A stretch of DNA of 64,000 bases, taken from NCBI GenBank assembly GCA_934133195.1, contig CAKPAZ010000001.1, forward strand, positions 1 to 64,000. The letters are read 5' to 3'. Source of the stretch: an uncultured Bacilli bacterium. Its GTDB lineage: Bacteria; Bacillota_I; Bacilli_A; ML615J-28; CAG-313. A model generated the notes under the pieces. That model saw nothing but the letters and a program-made list of their open reading frames with translations. It did no database searches and had not been told where the DNA came from. Position numbers and translations under genes: made by a program. Within the stretch, counting starts at the first letter, position 1; each line of letters opens with the position of its first letter. Below, one piece after another: positions 1-8,064 of the stretch.

Positions 1-41
1 TAGGACTTAAGAATCCTTATGTTGATTATTTAACTAATTAA
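1..41 (+). CDS. 3' end of an upstream gene (partial)
   Basis: Only one frame is open at the left edge, reading GLKNPYVDYLTN before a TAA at 39-41. Twelve residues are too few to identify a family. In Bacillus subtilis the gene before yceD-rpmF is ylbM (tmcAL), so that is a positional guess only. The promoter at 114-142 separates it from yceD. Confidence 0.35.
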   Translation, partial: GLKNPYVDYLTN

Positions 42-113
42 CATTTATTTTTGTTGCATTTCAAATTACAATTTAGTGAAGAGTAAAAAATAAAAAGATT
101 ATACGCATAACTT

Positions 114-142
114 TTGCAAAATTTCCTATCTTAGTGTATAAT
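114..142 (+). promoter_or_regulatory. Housekeeping promoter of yceD-rpmF
   Basis: TTGCAA (114-119) and TATAAT (137-142) are separated by 17 bp, 24 bp before the yceD start. The TTGCAA form of the -35 recurs at several promoters in this window. Confidence 0.7.
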
Positions 143-165
143 AATATGGTCATATAGGTGGTTTT

Positions 166-606
166 ATGAAATGGTCAGTTCAACAATTACAAAAATTAAC
201 TAGTAGTCCACTAGTATTTGATGAGCAAATCGATTTTAGTGAACTATCTAAAAATGTTTCAGATATCATCAGCATTAACCCTGCCCATGTAAATGGTGTG
301 GTTACAAGCCTTGGTAATCAAAGATTTAGAGTAAAATATCATGTTGATGTATTAATCATCTTAGAATGCTCTTTAACCTTAGAACCAGTCGATTATCATT
401 TTGTTAAAGACTATGATGAGGTTTTCGCAGTAGATCCTACTGATGATGAATACCCAATTGAAAAGAACACTCTAGATTTAAATTTGGCTGTATGGTCAGA
501 CATTATCATTGATAAACCAATCGCTGTATCGAGAGATGATGCTTATGAAATCTTAAAAGAACGAGGCATTGTTCTTAACGAAACCTTTGATGACAATGAA
601 GATTAA
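166..606 (+). CDS. yceD: YceD/DUF177 family protein
   Basis: A 146-residue acidic protein immediately upstream of rpmF, the near-universal position of the YceD (DUF177, YlbN) family. The family is linked to 23S rRNA and ribosome accumulation in bacteria and plastids; its molecular activity is poorly defined. The central ECSLTLEPVDYHF stretch matches the family core, but only one cysteine remains where many members have two or more. An AGGTGG ribosome-binding site lies 4 nt before the ATG, and the gene is cotranscribed with rpmF after a 14-nt gap. Assignment rests on length, core motif and synteny. Confidence 0.8.
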   Translation: MKWSVQQLQKLTSSPLVFDEQIDFSELSKNVSDIISINPAHVNGVVTSLGNQRFRVKYHVDVLIILECSLTLEPVDYHFVKDYDEVFAVDPTDDEYPIEKNTLDLNLAVWSDIIIDKPIAVSRDDAYEILKERGIVLNETFDDNED

Positions 607-620
607 AGGAGTGATTAAGC

Positions 621-827
621 ATGGGAGCTATAGCTCAACAACGTCGTGTTTCTAAGACTCGTAAATTAAAACGTCGTACTCACTACAAAATCACTGCACC
701 TGGTATGTCAGTTTGCCCTAACTGTGGCGAATTAAAACTTAACCACCGTGTATGTTCAAATTGTGGTTACTACAATGGTAAAAAAGTTTTAGAAATTAAA
801 GTAAAATCAGAAGAATCTGATAAATAA
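621..827 (+). CDS. rpmF: 50S ribosomal protein L32
   Basis: A 68-residue basic protein with the L32 signature [17 protein letters not shown] near its N-terminus and two CxxC pairs ([20 protein letters not shown]) that form the zinc ribbon, so this is the zinc-binding form of L32. The N-terminus MGAIAQQ differs slightly from the usual MAVPQ. The AAAGGAG-type ribosome-binding site is well placed. It is the second gene of the yceD-rpmF operon and is followed at once by a strong intrinsic terminator. Confidence 0.97.
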   Translation: MGAIAQQRRVSKTRKLKRRTHYKITAPGMSVCPNCGELKLNHRVCSNCGYYNGKKVLEIKVKSEESDK

Positions 828-833
828 TCTATG

Positions 834-860
834 AAAACACGCACCGGATGCGTGTTTTTT
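834..860 (+). terminator. Intrinsic terminator after rpmF
   Basis: AAAACACGCA and TGCGTGTTTT pair around a CCGGA loop and run into a T-tract. Confidence 0.9.
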
Positions 861-940
861 CATTTTATTACACACATAATGTATTTTTAAGGTGGGTAAT
901 AAAAGTAGGTAATAAAATTGAAATAATTACTAATAATATC

Positions 941-1030
941 TAAAAACTAGGTTAAAATCGGAAAAGTTTTCGATATAGAAGTAAAAACTAGGTTAAAATG
1001 GGAAAGGCTTTCGGTATAGAAGTAAAAACT
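941..1030 (+). repeat. 41-bp tandem repeat, about 2.2 copies
   Basis: TAAAAACTAGGTTAAAAT starts at 941 and again at 982, and TAAAAACT starts once more at 1023, giving an exact period of 41 bp. Each full unit has a small palindromic core (GAAAAGTTTTC in the first, GAAAGGCTTTC in the second) followed by TATAGAAGT. It lies between the rpmF terminator and a possible gene remnant. Confidence 0.85.
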
Positions 1031-1079
1031 ATTGAAATCTTAATATTTTTTAATATTTAAAATTAAGTTAAATAATTAT

Positions 1080-1200
1080 ATGATATTAGGAACTGATTAT
1101 GTAGAAAACATTATTACTAGAAAATATAATGAAGTAGATTATATAAGTGTTTAATAACAAATGACAGTCCTGCTAAAGCAATATTAATGGAATTGAAATA
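1080..1200 (+). pseudogene. Possible decayed gene remnant
   Basis: An ATG at 1080 opens a 24-codon frame (starting MILGTDYVENIITRKYNEV) that stops at 1154. An adjacent frame then reads LITNDSPAKAILMELK to a TAG ending near 1200. Both pieces look protein-like and are joined by a frame change, as expected of a decaying gene. The 41-bp repeats lie just upstream. No family is recognised, and two chance short open stretches remain a real alternative. Confidence 0.25.
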
Positions 1201-1244
1201 GTTAATATAGTAACTTTTTTACTAAATGAAAGTTGGTAAATTAA

Positions 1245-1370
1245 AAATTGCATATTTTTAATAGTGTCTTAACATAGAAATTGCATATTTTTGATAGTAT
1301 TTTAACATAGAAATTGCATATTTTTGATAGTATTTTAACATAAGAATTGCATATTTTTAATAGTTATGAT
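1245..1370 (+). repeat. 33-bp tandem repeat array, about 3.8 copies, at the ATPase promoter
   Basis: Copies of AAATTGCATATTTTTRATAGT...TTAACATAG begin at 1245, 1278, 1311 and 1344, an exact 33-bp period. The last copy diverges so that its TTGCAT becomes the -35 of a good promoter. Each earlier copy carries the same TTGCAT followed by a poor -10-like AACATA. Confidence 0.9.
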
Positions 1371-1375
1371 ATAAT
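1347..1375 (+). promoter_or_regulatory. Promoter of the DUF4143 ATPase with overlapping inverted repeat
   Basis: TTGCAT (1347-1352) and TATAAT (1370-1375) are 17 bp apart. An 8-bp inverted repeat, TTAATAGT at 1357-1364 and ACTATTAA at 1376-1383, brackets the -10, as an operator would. Confidence 0.7.
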
Positions 1376-1400
1376 ACTATTAATGTTAGGAAGTGAAATT

Positions 1401-2708
1401 ATGCGAAGAGAAATGTATGATGACCTACTTAAATGGAAAAATAATCCACAAAAAAAGCCATTAATCATTTATGGTCCTAGACAAGTAGGTAAAACATATC
1501 TTATTAATGAATTTGGAAAAAATAATTATGAAAATATATTTTATATTAATTTTGAAATTGATGTAGCCGCAAAAAGTATTTTCGCAGGTAATTTAGATAT
1601 TAAAACCTTAATATTTAATTTATCTGTATATAATTCAAATATTCCAATTATTGAAAATAAAACCTTAATATTTTTAGATGAGGTTCAAAAATGCCCTCAA
1701 GTGTTTACCGCCCTTAAATCATTTGCTGTAGATTCTCATTATGATATTATTGTTAGTGGTTCAATGATGGGAATTGTTATGCATGATGTTTCTTCATTCC
1801 CAGTTGGATATGTAGAGAGATTATATTTACGACCAATGTCATTTAAAGAATTTTTATGGGCTAATAACTATACTGATGAAATGATTGATTCATTTAAAGA
1901 ATACTATATAAATGAAAAACCATTACCTACACTTATTCATAATAAACTTAATGAATTATTTCTTCGTTATATCGTTGTAGGAGGAATGCCAGAAGTAGTT
2001 AAAAAGTACATTGATACGTTTAATCTATACTTTGTACTAGAAACTCAAAAACGAATTTTAACTGATTATAAAGATGACATAGTTAAATATTCATCAAAAG
2101 CAATGAAAGAAAAAATCAGAGAATGCTTTGAGTCTATTCCTGATCAACTTGCTAAAGACAACAAAAAATTTCAATTTAAAGTGGTAAAACAAGGGGGAAC
2201 CTCAAGATATTATGCTAACTCCCTATCATGGATTTTAGATGCCGGTATTGGAATTAAAGTAAACAAACTAAAATCAATTGATATTCCCCTTAAAGCATAT
2301 CGTGATCCTAATGCCTTTAAATTTTATTTCTTTGATACAGGCCTTTTACTTGCCTTTTATAATGAAAATTTAAGTAATGAAATAATTAATGGCAATTTAG
2401 GAGTTTTCAAAGGAGGAATCTTTGAAAATGTTATTGCTCAAGTATTAACAAATAATGGATTAGATCTTTATTATTATCAAAAGTCAGATAATCTAGAAAT
2501 AGACTTTATAACTTACTTAAACAATAAAATAATACCTATTGAAGTAAAATCTAGTAAAAATACTAAAGCTATAAGTATAAAAAATCTAATTGAAAAAGAA
2601 AATCTAGATTATGCTATTATTCTTTCAACCAATAATTTAAATAGTGACAATCCAAAAGTAAAATTTTTGCCACTGTATATGTCAATGTTTTTAAATAACA
2701 ATCACTAA
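1401..2708 (+). CDS. AAA ATPase with C-terminal DUF4143 nuclease-like domain
   Basis: A 435-residue member of the AAA_14/DUF4143 ATPase family, common in bacterial accessory genomes and without a settled function. The N-terminal half has Walker A (GPRQVGKT), Walker B (LIFLDEVQ) and a sensor-like SGS. The C-terminal half has FEN...EIDF...IPIEVKSS, the layout of a PD-(D/E)xK nuclease-like fold. The ATG at 1401 is chosen because AGGAAGTG lies 5 nt upstream and because earlier in-frame starts fall inside the promoter. The gene is monocistronic, between a tandem-repeat promoter and a terminator, inside the otherwise conserved rpmF...rsmH neighbourhood. Acquisition by transfer is inferred. A related gene lies at 59576-60892. 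Confidence 0.85.
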   Translation: MRREMYDDLLKWKNNPQKKPLIIYGPRQVGKTYLINEFGKNNYENIFYINFEIDVAAKSIFAGNLDIKTLIFNLSVYNSNIPIIENKTLIFLDEVQKCPQVFTALKSFAVDSHYDIIVSGSMMGIVMHDVSSFPVGYVERLYLRPMSFKEFLWANNYTDEMIDSFKEYYINEKPLPTLIHNKLNELFLRYIVVGGMPEVVKKYIDTFNLYFVLETQKRILTDYKDDIVKYSSKAMKEKIRECFESIPDQLAKDNKKFQFKVVKQGGTSRYYANSLSWILDAGIGIKVNKLKSIDIPLKAYRDPNAFKFYFFDTGLLLAFYNENLSNEIINGNLGVFKGGIFENVIAQVLTNNGLDLYYYQKSDNLEIDFITYLNNKIIPIEVKSSKNTKAISIKNLIEKENLDYAIILSTNNLNSDNPKVKFLPLYMSMFLNNNH

Positions 2709-2737
2709 AGAGCTGTTTTAATAAAGGCTCTTTTTTT
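2707..2737 (+). terminator. Intrinsic terminator after the ATPase
   Basis: AAAGAGC pairs with GCTCTTT around a 13-nt loop, followed by a T-run; the stem begins at the stop codon. Confidence 0.75.
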
Positions 2738-2819
2738 GTCATATTTTGTCTATATATAATATAAGGAAAGAGACATAGTTGAAATTATTGATAAGAAAAT
2801 CAAATCTAACTTATATTGC

Positions 2820-2848
2820 TTTACTTATTTGGTAAAATTTGATAAAAT
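2820..2848 (+). promoter_or_regulatory. Promoter of ywaF-like-rsmH
   Basis: TTTACT (2820-2825), 17 bp, TAAAAT (2843-2848), 25 bp before the start codon. Confidence 0.5.
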
Positions 2849-2873
2849 AGAATAAGTATATGGAGGAAAAAAT

Positions 2874-3647
2874 ATGATTATAAGAACTTTTAACTTAACA
2901 TATTTTTTATTATTATTCTTTATTCTAAGTGCTTGTTTTTTAATCACTTGGTTGTTAAGAAATAAAAGTGAAGATGTAAAAAGAAAAGTAATGTATGGAC
3001 TTTGTTTTTTTAATATTTTCTTATTTTTAATATATAAGATTTATCTTAAGATTGGAAATCAAGAATTACTTGACAAAGGTTATCATTTTAATATATGGTT
3101 AGAACTTCCAATTCAACTATGTAATATTAGTCTATTTTTGGTTCCTCTTGGACTTTATAAGAAACATAACTTTCTTTATGCTTATGGTTTTTACATTGCT
3201 CCTCTTGGAGCATTGATGGCTCTAACTTTTCCTGAGCCTTTCTTTACTAACTCTAATTTATTTTATTTTCATAATATTGGTTTTTACTTTACCCATGCTA
3301 ATATTATTATAAATGGCATTTTACTGGTTAGTCTAGGTTTCTTTAAACCAAACTTTAAGAAAGTACCAAGTTTGTTTATTTTTATTATTGCTCTTGCAGT
3401 TGCTTCATATTTTGTTAACTTAGGCCTTAGAGCATTATTCCATGTACCCGCAAACTATTTTTTCTCTTATGAGCCAGTTGGTATTTCTATCCTTGAATTA
3501 TTCTGGAAGATTTTACCAGTTAGATGTATTTATCTATCATTTGGATTAATTATCTTAATTGCTTATGTATCAGTTATGACGATTCCTTTTCAAATGTTTA
3601 GAAAGAAAGAACAAATGGAAAGTGAGGTAGTAGAAATCTATGAATAA
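2874..3647 (+). CDS. YwaF/TMEM164-like integral membrane protein (TIGR02206 family)
   Basis: A 257-residue protein with about seven hydrophobic segments. Family features are visible: LPIQLCNISLFLVPL in the middle, a following glycine/alanine-rich helix (APLGALMALTFPEP) and FYFTHANIIINGILL with its conserved histidine. These match the bacterial YwaF/TIGR02206 family, related to animal TMEM164; the bacterial function is not established. A GGAGG ribosome-binding site precedes the ATG. The 3' end overlaps rsmH by 8 nt, so the two are translationally coupled, an unusual partner for rsmH. Confidence 0.75.
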   Translation: MIIRTFNLTYFLLLFFILSACFLITWLLRNKSEDVKRKVMYGLCFFNIFLFLIYKIYLKIGNQELLDKGYHFNIWLELPIQLCNISLFLVPLGLYKKHNFLYAYGFYIAPLGALMALTFPEPFFTNSNLFYFHNIGFYFTHANIIINGILLVSLGFFKPNFKKVPSLFIFIIALAVASYFVNLGLRALFHVPANYFFSYEPVGISILELFWKILPVRCIYLSFGLIILIAYVSVMTIPFQMFRKKEQMESEVVEIYE

Positions 3648-4566
3648 ACTATCACATTATTCCGTTTTATTAAAAGAAAGTATTGAGATGTTAAAGATAA
3701 AAGAAGATGGTGCATACCTTGATTGTACTGTCGGTGGAGGTGGCCACTCATCTGAGATTTTAAAAAGACTCACCACCGGTCATCTTTATGGTTTTGACCA
3801 AGATGATTTAGCAATCGGAATTGCAAGTGAAAAACTAAACAAGATTAGTAGTAACTTTACAATCTACAAAGATAATTTTGTTAATATTCTTGATCACTTT
3901 GAAGAACGATCACTTGATGGTATTATCTATGATCTTGGTGTTTCTAGTTTTCAGTTTGACATTCCTGAACGTGGCTTTAGTTATCGTTTTGATGGTCCAC
4001 TTGACATGAGAATGGATGAAGAAACGACAATTACCGCAGCTGATATTGTTAACAATTACTCAGAACATGAGTTAATTAATATCTTTTATAAATATGGGGA
4101 AGAACCATTTTCTAAAGAGATTGCGAGAAAGATTTGTAAAGTAAGAGCAACTACGCCAATTACTACAACCTTTCAACTTGTAGATATTATCAAGTCATCA
4201 GTCCCCGCAAAAGTCTTAAGAAAACCTACTCACCCTGCCAAACAAGTGTTCCAAGCCTTAAGGATTGAAGTCAATCATGAACTTGATTATTTAGAAAAAT
4301 CACTAGAAGGAGCGCTTAAAGTGCTTAAAAAAGATGGTATTTTAGTTGTGATTACTTTCCATTCATTAGAGGATAGAATCGTTAAGCAACTTTTTAAAAA
4401 AATGACAACAATTAATCTTCCTAAAGGCCTTCCTTTTATTCCTGAAGGTTATGAAGTTGATTACCAATTAATAAATTCAAAGGTCATTCTTCCAAGTGAA
4501 GAAGAATTAAATGAAAACAATCGTTCCCATAGTGCAAAACTTCGTGGTATTATTCGCATAAAGTAA
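3640..4566 (+). CDS. rsmH: 16S rRNA (cytosine1402-N4)-methyltransferase RsmH
   Basis: RsmH (MraW) methylates N4 of C1402 in 16S rRNA using SAM. At 308 residues it is full length. The N-terminal HYSVLLKES and the SAM site DCTVGGGGHSSEIL are typical, followed by GIIYDLGVSSFQ, the RGFSYRFDGPLDMRMD block and FHSLEDRIVK near the C-terminus. It overlaps the membrane protein upstream. In most Bacillota rsmH heads the division and cell-wall cluster (mraZ-rsmH-ftsL-pbp-mraY); here neither mraZ nor any downstream dcw gene is present. Confidence 0.97.
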   Translation: MNKLSHYSVLLKESIEMLKIKEDGAYLDCTVGGGGHSSEILKRLTTGHLYGFDQDDLAIGIASEKLNKISSNFTIYKDNFVNILDHFEERSLDGIIYDLGVSSFQFDIPERGFSYRFDGPLDMRMDEETTITAADIVNNYSEHELINIFYKYGEEPFSKEIARKICKVRATTPITTTFQLVDIIKSSVPAKVLRKPTHPAKQVFQALRIEVNHELDYLEKSLEGALKVLKKDGILVVITFHSLEDRIVKQLFKKMTTINLPKGLPFIPEGYEVDYQLINSKVILPSEEELNENNRSHSAKLRGIIRIK

Positions 4567-4582
4567 ATTTGAGGTAAAAATT

Positions 4583-5227
4583 ATGTATAAGGTATTAGAC
4601 ATTAAAAATTGGAAAAGATATAAACAGTACAAATGGTTTTCAAGTTTTGTAAATCCTTGTTATGGAATTGATGCGACAATCGATGTAACAGATGTTGTAA
4701 ACTATTCAAAAGCTACCAAAACCTCATTCTTCATTAACTTTTTATATGTTGTAACTAAAGCAATGAATGAAGTAGAAGAAATGCGACTAAGAGTCGTAAA
4801 TAATGAAGTTTTACTATATGATGTGATCCATCCAACTTATACGATTGCGATTGATGGCGGTACATTTGAAAATGGTGGCCATGAAATGTCATTTGACTAT
4901 CCAACATTCTATGAAAGAGCAAGCAAAGAAATTGAATCAAAAAAGCATAAAATGGAAACTGTCGATACCTACAACAGTGATAGTTATGACTGCTTGTATA
5001 TCACATGTCTTCCTTGGCTTGATTTCACAAGTTTCTCGCATCCAATTCCAAGTGGCAATATTGAGTCATTATCTGTACCAAGAATTTGTTGGAGTAAGTT
5101 TACTTTAAAGGATAATTCGTATGTTTTAACCCTCAATATTACGGTATCTCATGCCCTAGTTGATGGGGAACCATTATGTCGATGTTTCAATATTATTCGT
5201 GAAAACTGTAAAAACTTTGAAAAATAA
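4583..5227 (+). CDS. Chloramphenicol acetyltransferase-like O-acetyltransferase
   Basis: A 214-residue protein of the type A CAT fold, which transfers acetyl from acetyl-CoA to a hydroxyl group. The catalytic HxxxDG motif appears as SHALVDGEPL near residue 189, and the N-terminus (WKRYKQYKWFSSFVNPCYGI) matches the family. The usual HHAVCDG is replaced by SHALVDG, with the catalytic His and the DG retained. The substrate cannot be read from sequence, so chloramphenicol resistance is possible but not shown; many chromosomal relatives are uncharacterised. It follows rsmH by 16 nt and may be cotranscribed. Confidence 0.85.
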   Translation: MYKVLDIKNWKRYKQYKWFSSFVNPCYGIDATIDVTDVVNYSKATKTSFFINFLYVVTKAMNEVEEMRLRVVNNEVLLYDVIHPTYTIAIDGGTFENGGHEMSFDYPTFYERASKEIESKKHKMETVDTYNSDSYDCLYITCLPWLDFTSFSHPIPSGNIESLSVPRICWSKFTLKDNSYVLTLNITVSHALVDGEPLCRCFNIIRENCKNFEK

Positions 5228-5247
5228 AAATTTTATATTTAAAACTA

Positions 5248-5276
5248 TTGCAAAGGTTGGAAACTTTTGGTATAAT
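5248..5276 (+). promoter_or_regulatory. Promoter of the nucleoside transporter operon
   Basis: TTGCAA (5248-5253), 17 bp, TATAAT (5271-5276). No purine-riboswitch fold is evident in the short leader. Confidence 0.75.
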
Positions 5277-5320
5277 TTATGTGTTGAAATAAAACAACAA
5301 AAAATTTTGGAGGAAAGAAA

Positions 5321-6457
5321 ATGAAAAGAAGAGTAATTTTAACTGTCTTAGCTCTTTTATTAGTATTCAGCTTCGTTTCTTGTAAGAAAGATGAAGATAC
5401 TAAAAAAGGATATGACTACGACGCTATCCCTGACACAATGGAATCAGCTGATAACAAATATGAAATCGGATTTGTTACAGACATTGGTCAATTAAAAGAC
5501 AAATCTTTTAACCAAGGAACTTGGGAAGGAATCAAGAGATTTGCAAAAGAAAACAACAAATCATACAAATACTATCAACCAGCTAATGGCGACAGTGCTA
5601 CTGATGATGATAGATATAACGCTATGAAAATGGCTGCTGACAATGGTGCAAAAATTATTGTTTGCGCAGGTTACATGCAAGCTACAGCTTTACAAAAAGC
5701 TGCTGAAGAATTAACAGACGTTAAATTTGTATTTATCGATGGTTGGACTCTTACAGATAAAGATGGAAATCCACTTTCAAATGTTGCTGGAATCGTATTT
5801 AAAGAAGAACAATCTGGTTACTTAGCAGGTTATGCTGCAGTAATGGAAGGTTATACTAAACTTGGTTTCTCTGGCGGCGGCGGCGGAACTAACCCTGCTT
5901 GTCAAAGATTTGGTTATGGTTTTATCCAAGGTGCAAACGATGCTGCAAAAGCTAAGAACATTAAAGTTTCTATGAAATATAGCTGGCAATATGGTGCAGG
6001 CTTTAGTGGAAGTTCTGAACTTAAAACTATGCTTTCTGGTTGGTATTCAACTGGTACAGAAGTAGTATTCTCTTGTGGTGGTTCAATGTGTACAAGTGCA
6101 TTCTCTGCTGCAGCAGAAAATGGTGGTAAAGTTATCGGTGTTGACGTTGACCAATCTAGTCAATCTGCAACAGTTATCACTTCTGCAACTAAAGGTTTAA
6201 GAGAAGGTACAATGGAAGCATTATCTGACTTCTACAATGACAAATGGTCTACAATCGGTGGAACAACAACTTCACTAGGTGCTGATAAAGATGCTGTAAG
6301 TCTTCCTACTGACACTTGGTCATTAACTAAGTTTACAGTTGAAGATTACAATGAACTATTTGAAAAAGTTAAAACTGGTAAAGTTGCTATCGATGACGAT
6401 CCAACTGGTGCTGAAACTAAGACATATTCAAATGTTGAATTAGAATATTTGAAATAA
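5321..6457 (+). CDS. BMP/PnrA-family nucleoside-binding lipoprotein
   Basis: A 378-residue lipoprotein with a hydrophobic signal and lipobox FVSC (Cys21). The mature part has the BMP family pattern: EIGFVTDIGQLKDKSFNQGTWEG, then VFIDG, then EEQSGYLAGYAAV, and a late cluster GVDVDQS. PnrA/TmpC/BmpA proteins bind purine and pyrimidine nucleosides for an ABC importer, and the next three genes encode exactly that importer. A hairpin terminator between this gene and the ATPase gene probably lets the binding protein be made in excess. Confidence 0.93.
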   Translation: MKRRVILTVLALLLVFSFVSCKKDEDTKKGYDYDAIPDTMESADNKYEIGFVTDIGQLKDKSFNQGTWEGIKRFAKENNKSYKYYQPANGDSATDDDRYNAMKMAADNGAKIIVCAGYMQATALQKAAEELTDVKFVFIDGWTLTDKDGNPLSNVAGIVFKEEQSGYLAGYAAVMEGYTKLGFSGGGGGTNPACQRFGYGFIQGANDAAKAKNIKVSMKYSWQYGAGFSGSSELKTMLSGWYSTGTEVVFSCGGSMCTSAFSAAAENGGKVIGVDVDQSSQSATVITSATKGLREGTMEALSDFYNDKWSTIGGTTTSLGADKDAVSLPTDTWSLTKFTVEDYNELFEKVKTGKVAIDDDPTGAETKTYSNVELEYLK

Positions 6458-6476
6458 GAATTAGGATATAAGTAAA

Positions 6477-6506
6477 TGGCTACTAACAGTTTAGTAGCCA
6501 TTTTTT
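6477..6506 (+). terminator. Intercistronic terminator/attenuator
   Basis: A perfect 10-bp stem (TGGCTACTAA/TTAGTAGCCA) with a CAGT loop and T6 lies inside the transporter operon. No separate promoter is seen before the ATPase gene, so partial read-through is inferred. Confidence 0.85.
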
Positions 6507-6522
6507 CTAAAAAGGAGAGTAT

Positions 6523-8064
6523 ATGGAAGATTATATTATAGAAATGATTAATATAACAAAAGAATTTCCAGGAATTATTGCTAACGACAATGTTACCCTT
6601 CAATTAAAAAGAGGAGAAATCCATGCCTTACTTGGTGAAAATGGAGCAGGTAAATCAACTTTAATGAGTGTTTTATTTGGTCTATATCAACCAGAAAAAG
6701 GAATAATCAAAAAGAATGGGGAAATCGTTAAGATTAATAATCCTAATGATGCGAATGCTCTTGGTATCGGAATGGTACATCAACACTTTAAATTAATTGA
6801 TGTCTTTACTGTTCTTGATAATATCATCCTTGGAGCAGAAACAACTAAATTTGGCTTTTTAAAGAAAAAAGAAGCAAGAAAGAAAATCAAACAACTATCA
6901 CTTGATTATAAATTAGATGTCGACCTAGATCAAAAAATTGAAAATATCAGTGTTGGAATGCAACAACGTGTTGAAATCCTTAAGATGTTATATCGTGATA
7001 ATGATATTTTAATTTTTGATGAACCTACTGCTGTACTTACTCCACAAGAAATAGATGAATTACTTTTGATTATGAAAGAAATGGCTAAAAGTGGAAAATC
7101 AATTCTTTTCATTACTCATAAATTAAACGAAATCAAAGCGGTTGCTGACCGTTGTACCATCCTTCGTAAAGGAAAATACATGGGAACAGTTGATGTTGCA
7201 ACCACATCCAAAGAAGAACTATCAAGACTTATGGTTGGTCGTGATGTTGACTTAAACATTGAAAAAACCCCATCAAATCCTGGTTGTGAAATCTTAAGTG
7301 TAGAAAATTTAACTATGCATTCAAGAATTAAACATAAGAATGTCGTTAGAAATGTTTCATTTAATGTACGTGAAGGTGAAATAGTTTGTGTTGCGGGGAT
7401 CGAAGGTAATGGTCAAACTGAACTTGTATATGGAATTACTGGTCTTGAAAAAATAAAAGAAGGCAAAATTCATTTTAATGGTCATGACATAACTAAATCT
7501 TCAATTAGAAAACGTAATAAACTAGGTCTTGCTCATATTCCTGAAGACCGTCATAAACATGGTTTAATTCTAGACTTTACACTTGAAGATAATATGGTTT
7601 TACAACGTTATTTTGAACCACCATTTGAACGCCATGGTTTCTTAGTACGTGATGAAATCACAAGAAATTGTAACGAAATTATTGAACGTTTTGACGTAAG
7701 AAGTGGTCAAGGTGCTAAAACCATCACAAGATCTATGAGTGGTGGTAACCAACAAAAAGCCATCATTGGTCGTGAGTTAAGTAGAAATCATGACTTATTG
7801 ATTGCGGTACAACCAACACGTGGACTAGATGTTGGGGCGATTGAATATATTCACAAACAAATCATCGCAGAAAGAGATGAAGGTAAAGCGGTATTGCTTA
7901 TTTCCCTTGAACTAGATGAGGTAATGACATTAAGTGACCGTATCCTTGTAATGTATGAAGGTGAAATTGTTGGTGAATTTGATCCAAAACAAATAAGTGT
8001 AAATGAACTTGGTCTTTACATGTCTGGTGCTAAACGAATGTTTCCTAAGGAGGAAGAAAAATAA
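6523..8064 (+). CDS. nupO: Nucleoside ABC importer, ATP-binding protein (NupO/YufO type)
   Basis: A 513-residue tandem ABC ATPase, the usual layout for the simple-sugar/nucleoside family. Domain 1 has Walker A GENGAGKST, signature SVGMQQRVEIL and Walker B LIFDEPTAVLTPQE. Domain 2 has a relaxed Walker A (GIEGNGQTE), signature SMSGGNQQKAIIGREL and LLIAVQPTRGLDVGA. The relaxed second P-loop is normal in this family. GGAGAG precedes the ATG and the stop overlaps the permease start (TAATG). Confidence 0.93.
   Translation: MEDYIIEMINITKEFPGIIANDNVTLQLKRGEIHALLGENGAGKSTLMSVLFGLYQPEKGIIKKNGEIVKINNPNDANALGIGMVHQHFKLIDVFTVLDNIILGAETTKFGFLKKKEARKKIKQLSLDYKLDVDLDQKIENISVGMQQRVEILKMLYRDNDILIFDEPTAVLTPQEIDELLLIMKEMAKSGKSILFITHKLNEIKAVADRCTILRKGKYMGTVDVATTSKEELSRLMVGRDVDLNIEKTPSNPGCEILSVENLTMHSRIKHKNVVRNVSFNVREGEIVCVAGIEGNGQTELVYGITGLEKIKEGKIHFNGHDITKSSIRKRNKLGLAHIPEDRHKHGLILDFTLEDNMVLQRYFEPPFERHGFLVRDEITRNCNEIIERFDVRSGQGAKTITRSMSGGNQQKAIIGRELSRNHDLLIAVQPTRGLDVGAIEYIHKQIIAERDEGKAVLLISLELDEVMTLSDRILVMYEGEIVGEFDPKQISVNELGLYMSGAKRMFPKEEEK

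Noticed and set aside
1245..1370. CRISPR array
   Set aside because: The 33-bp units are contiguous tandem repeats without variable spacers, and no cas gene is present.
1347..1400. N-terminal extension of the first DUF4143 ATPase from a TTG at 1347
   Set aside because: That codon is part of the promoter -35; a good ribosome-binding site supports ATG 1401.
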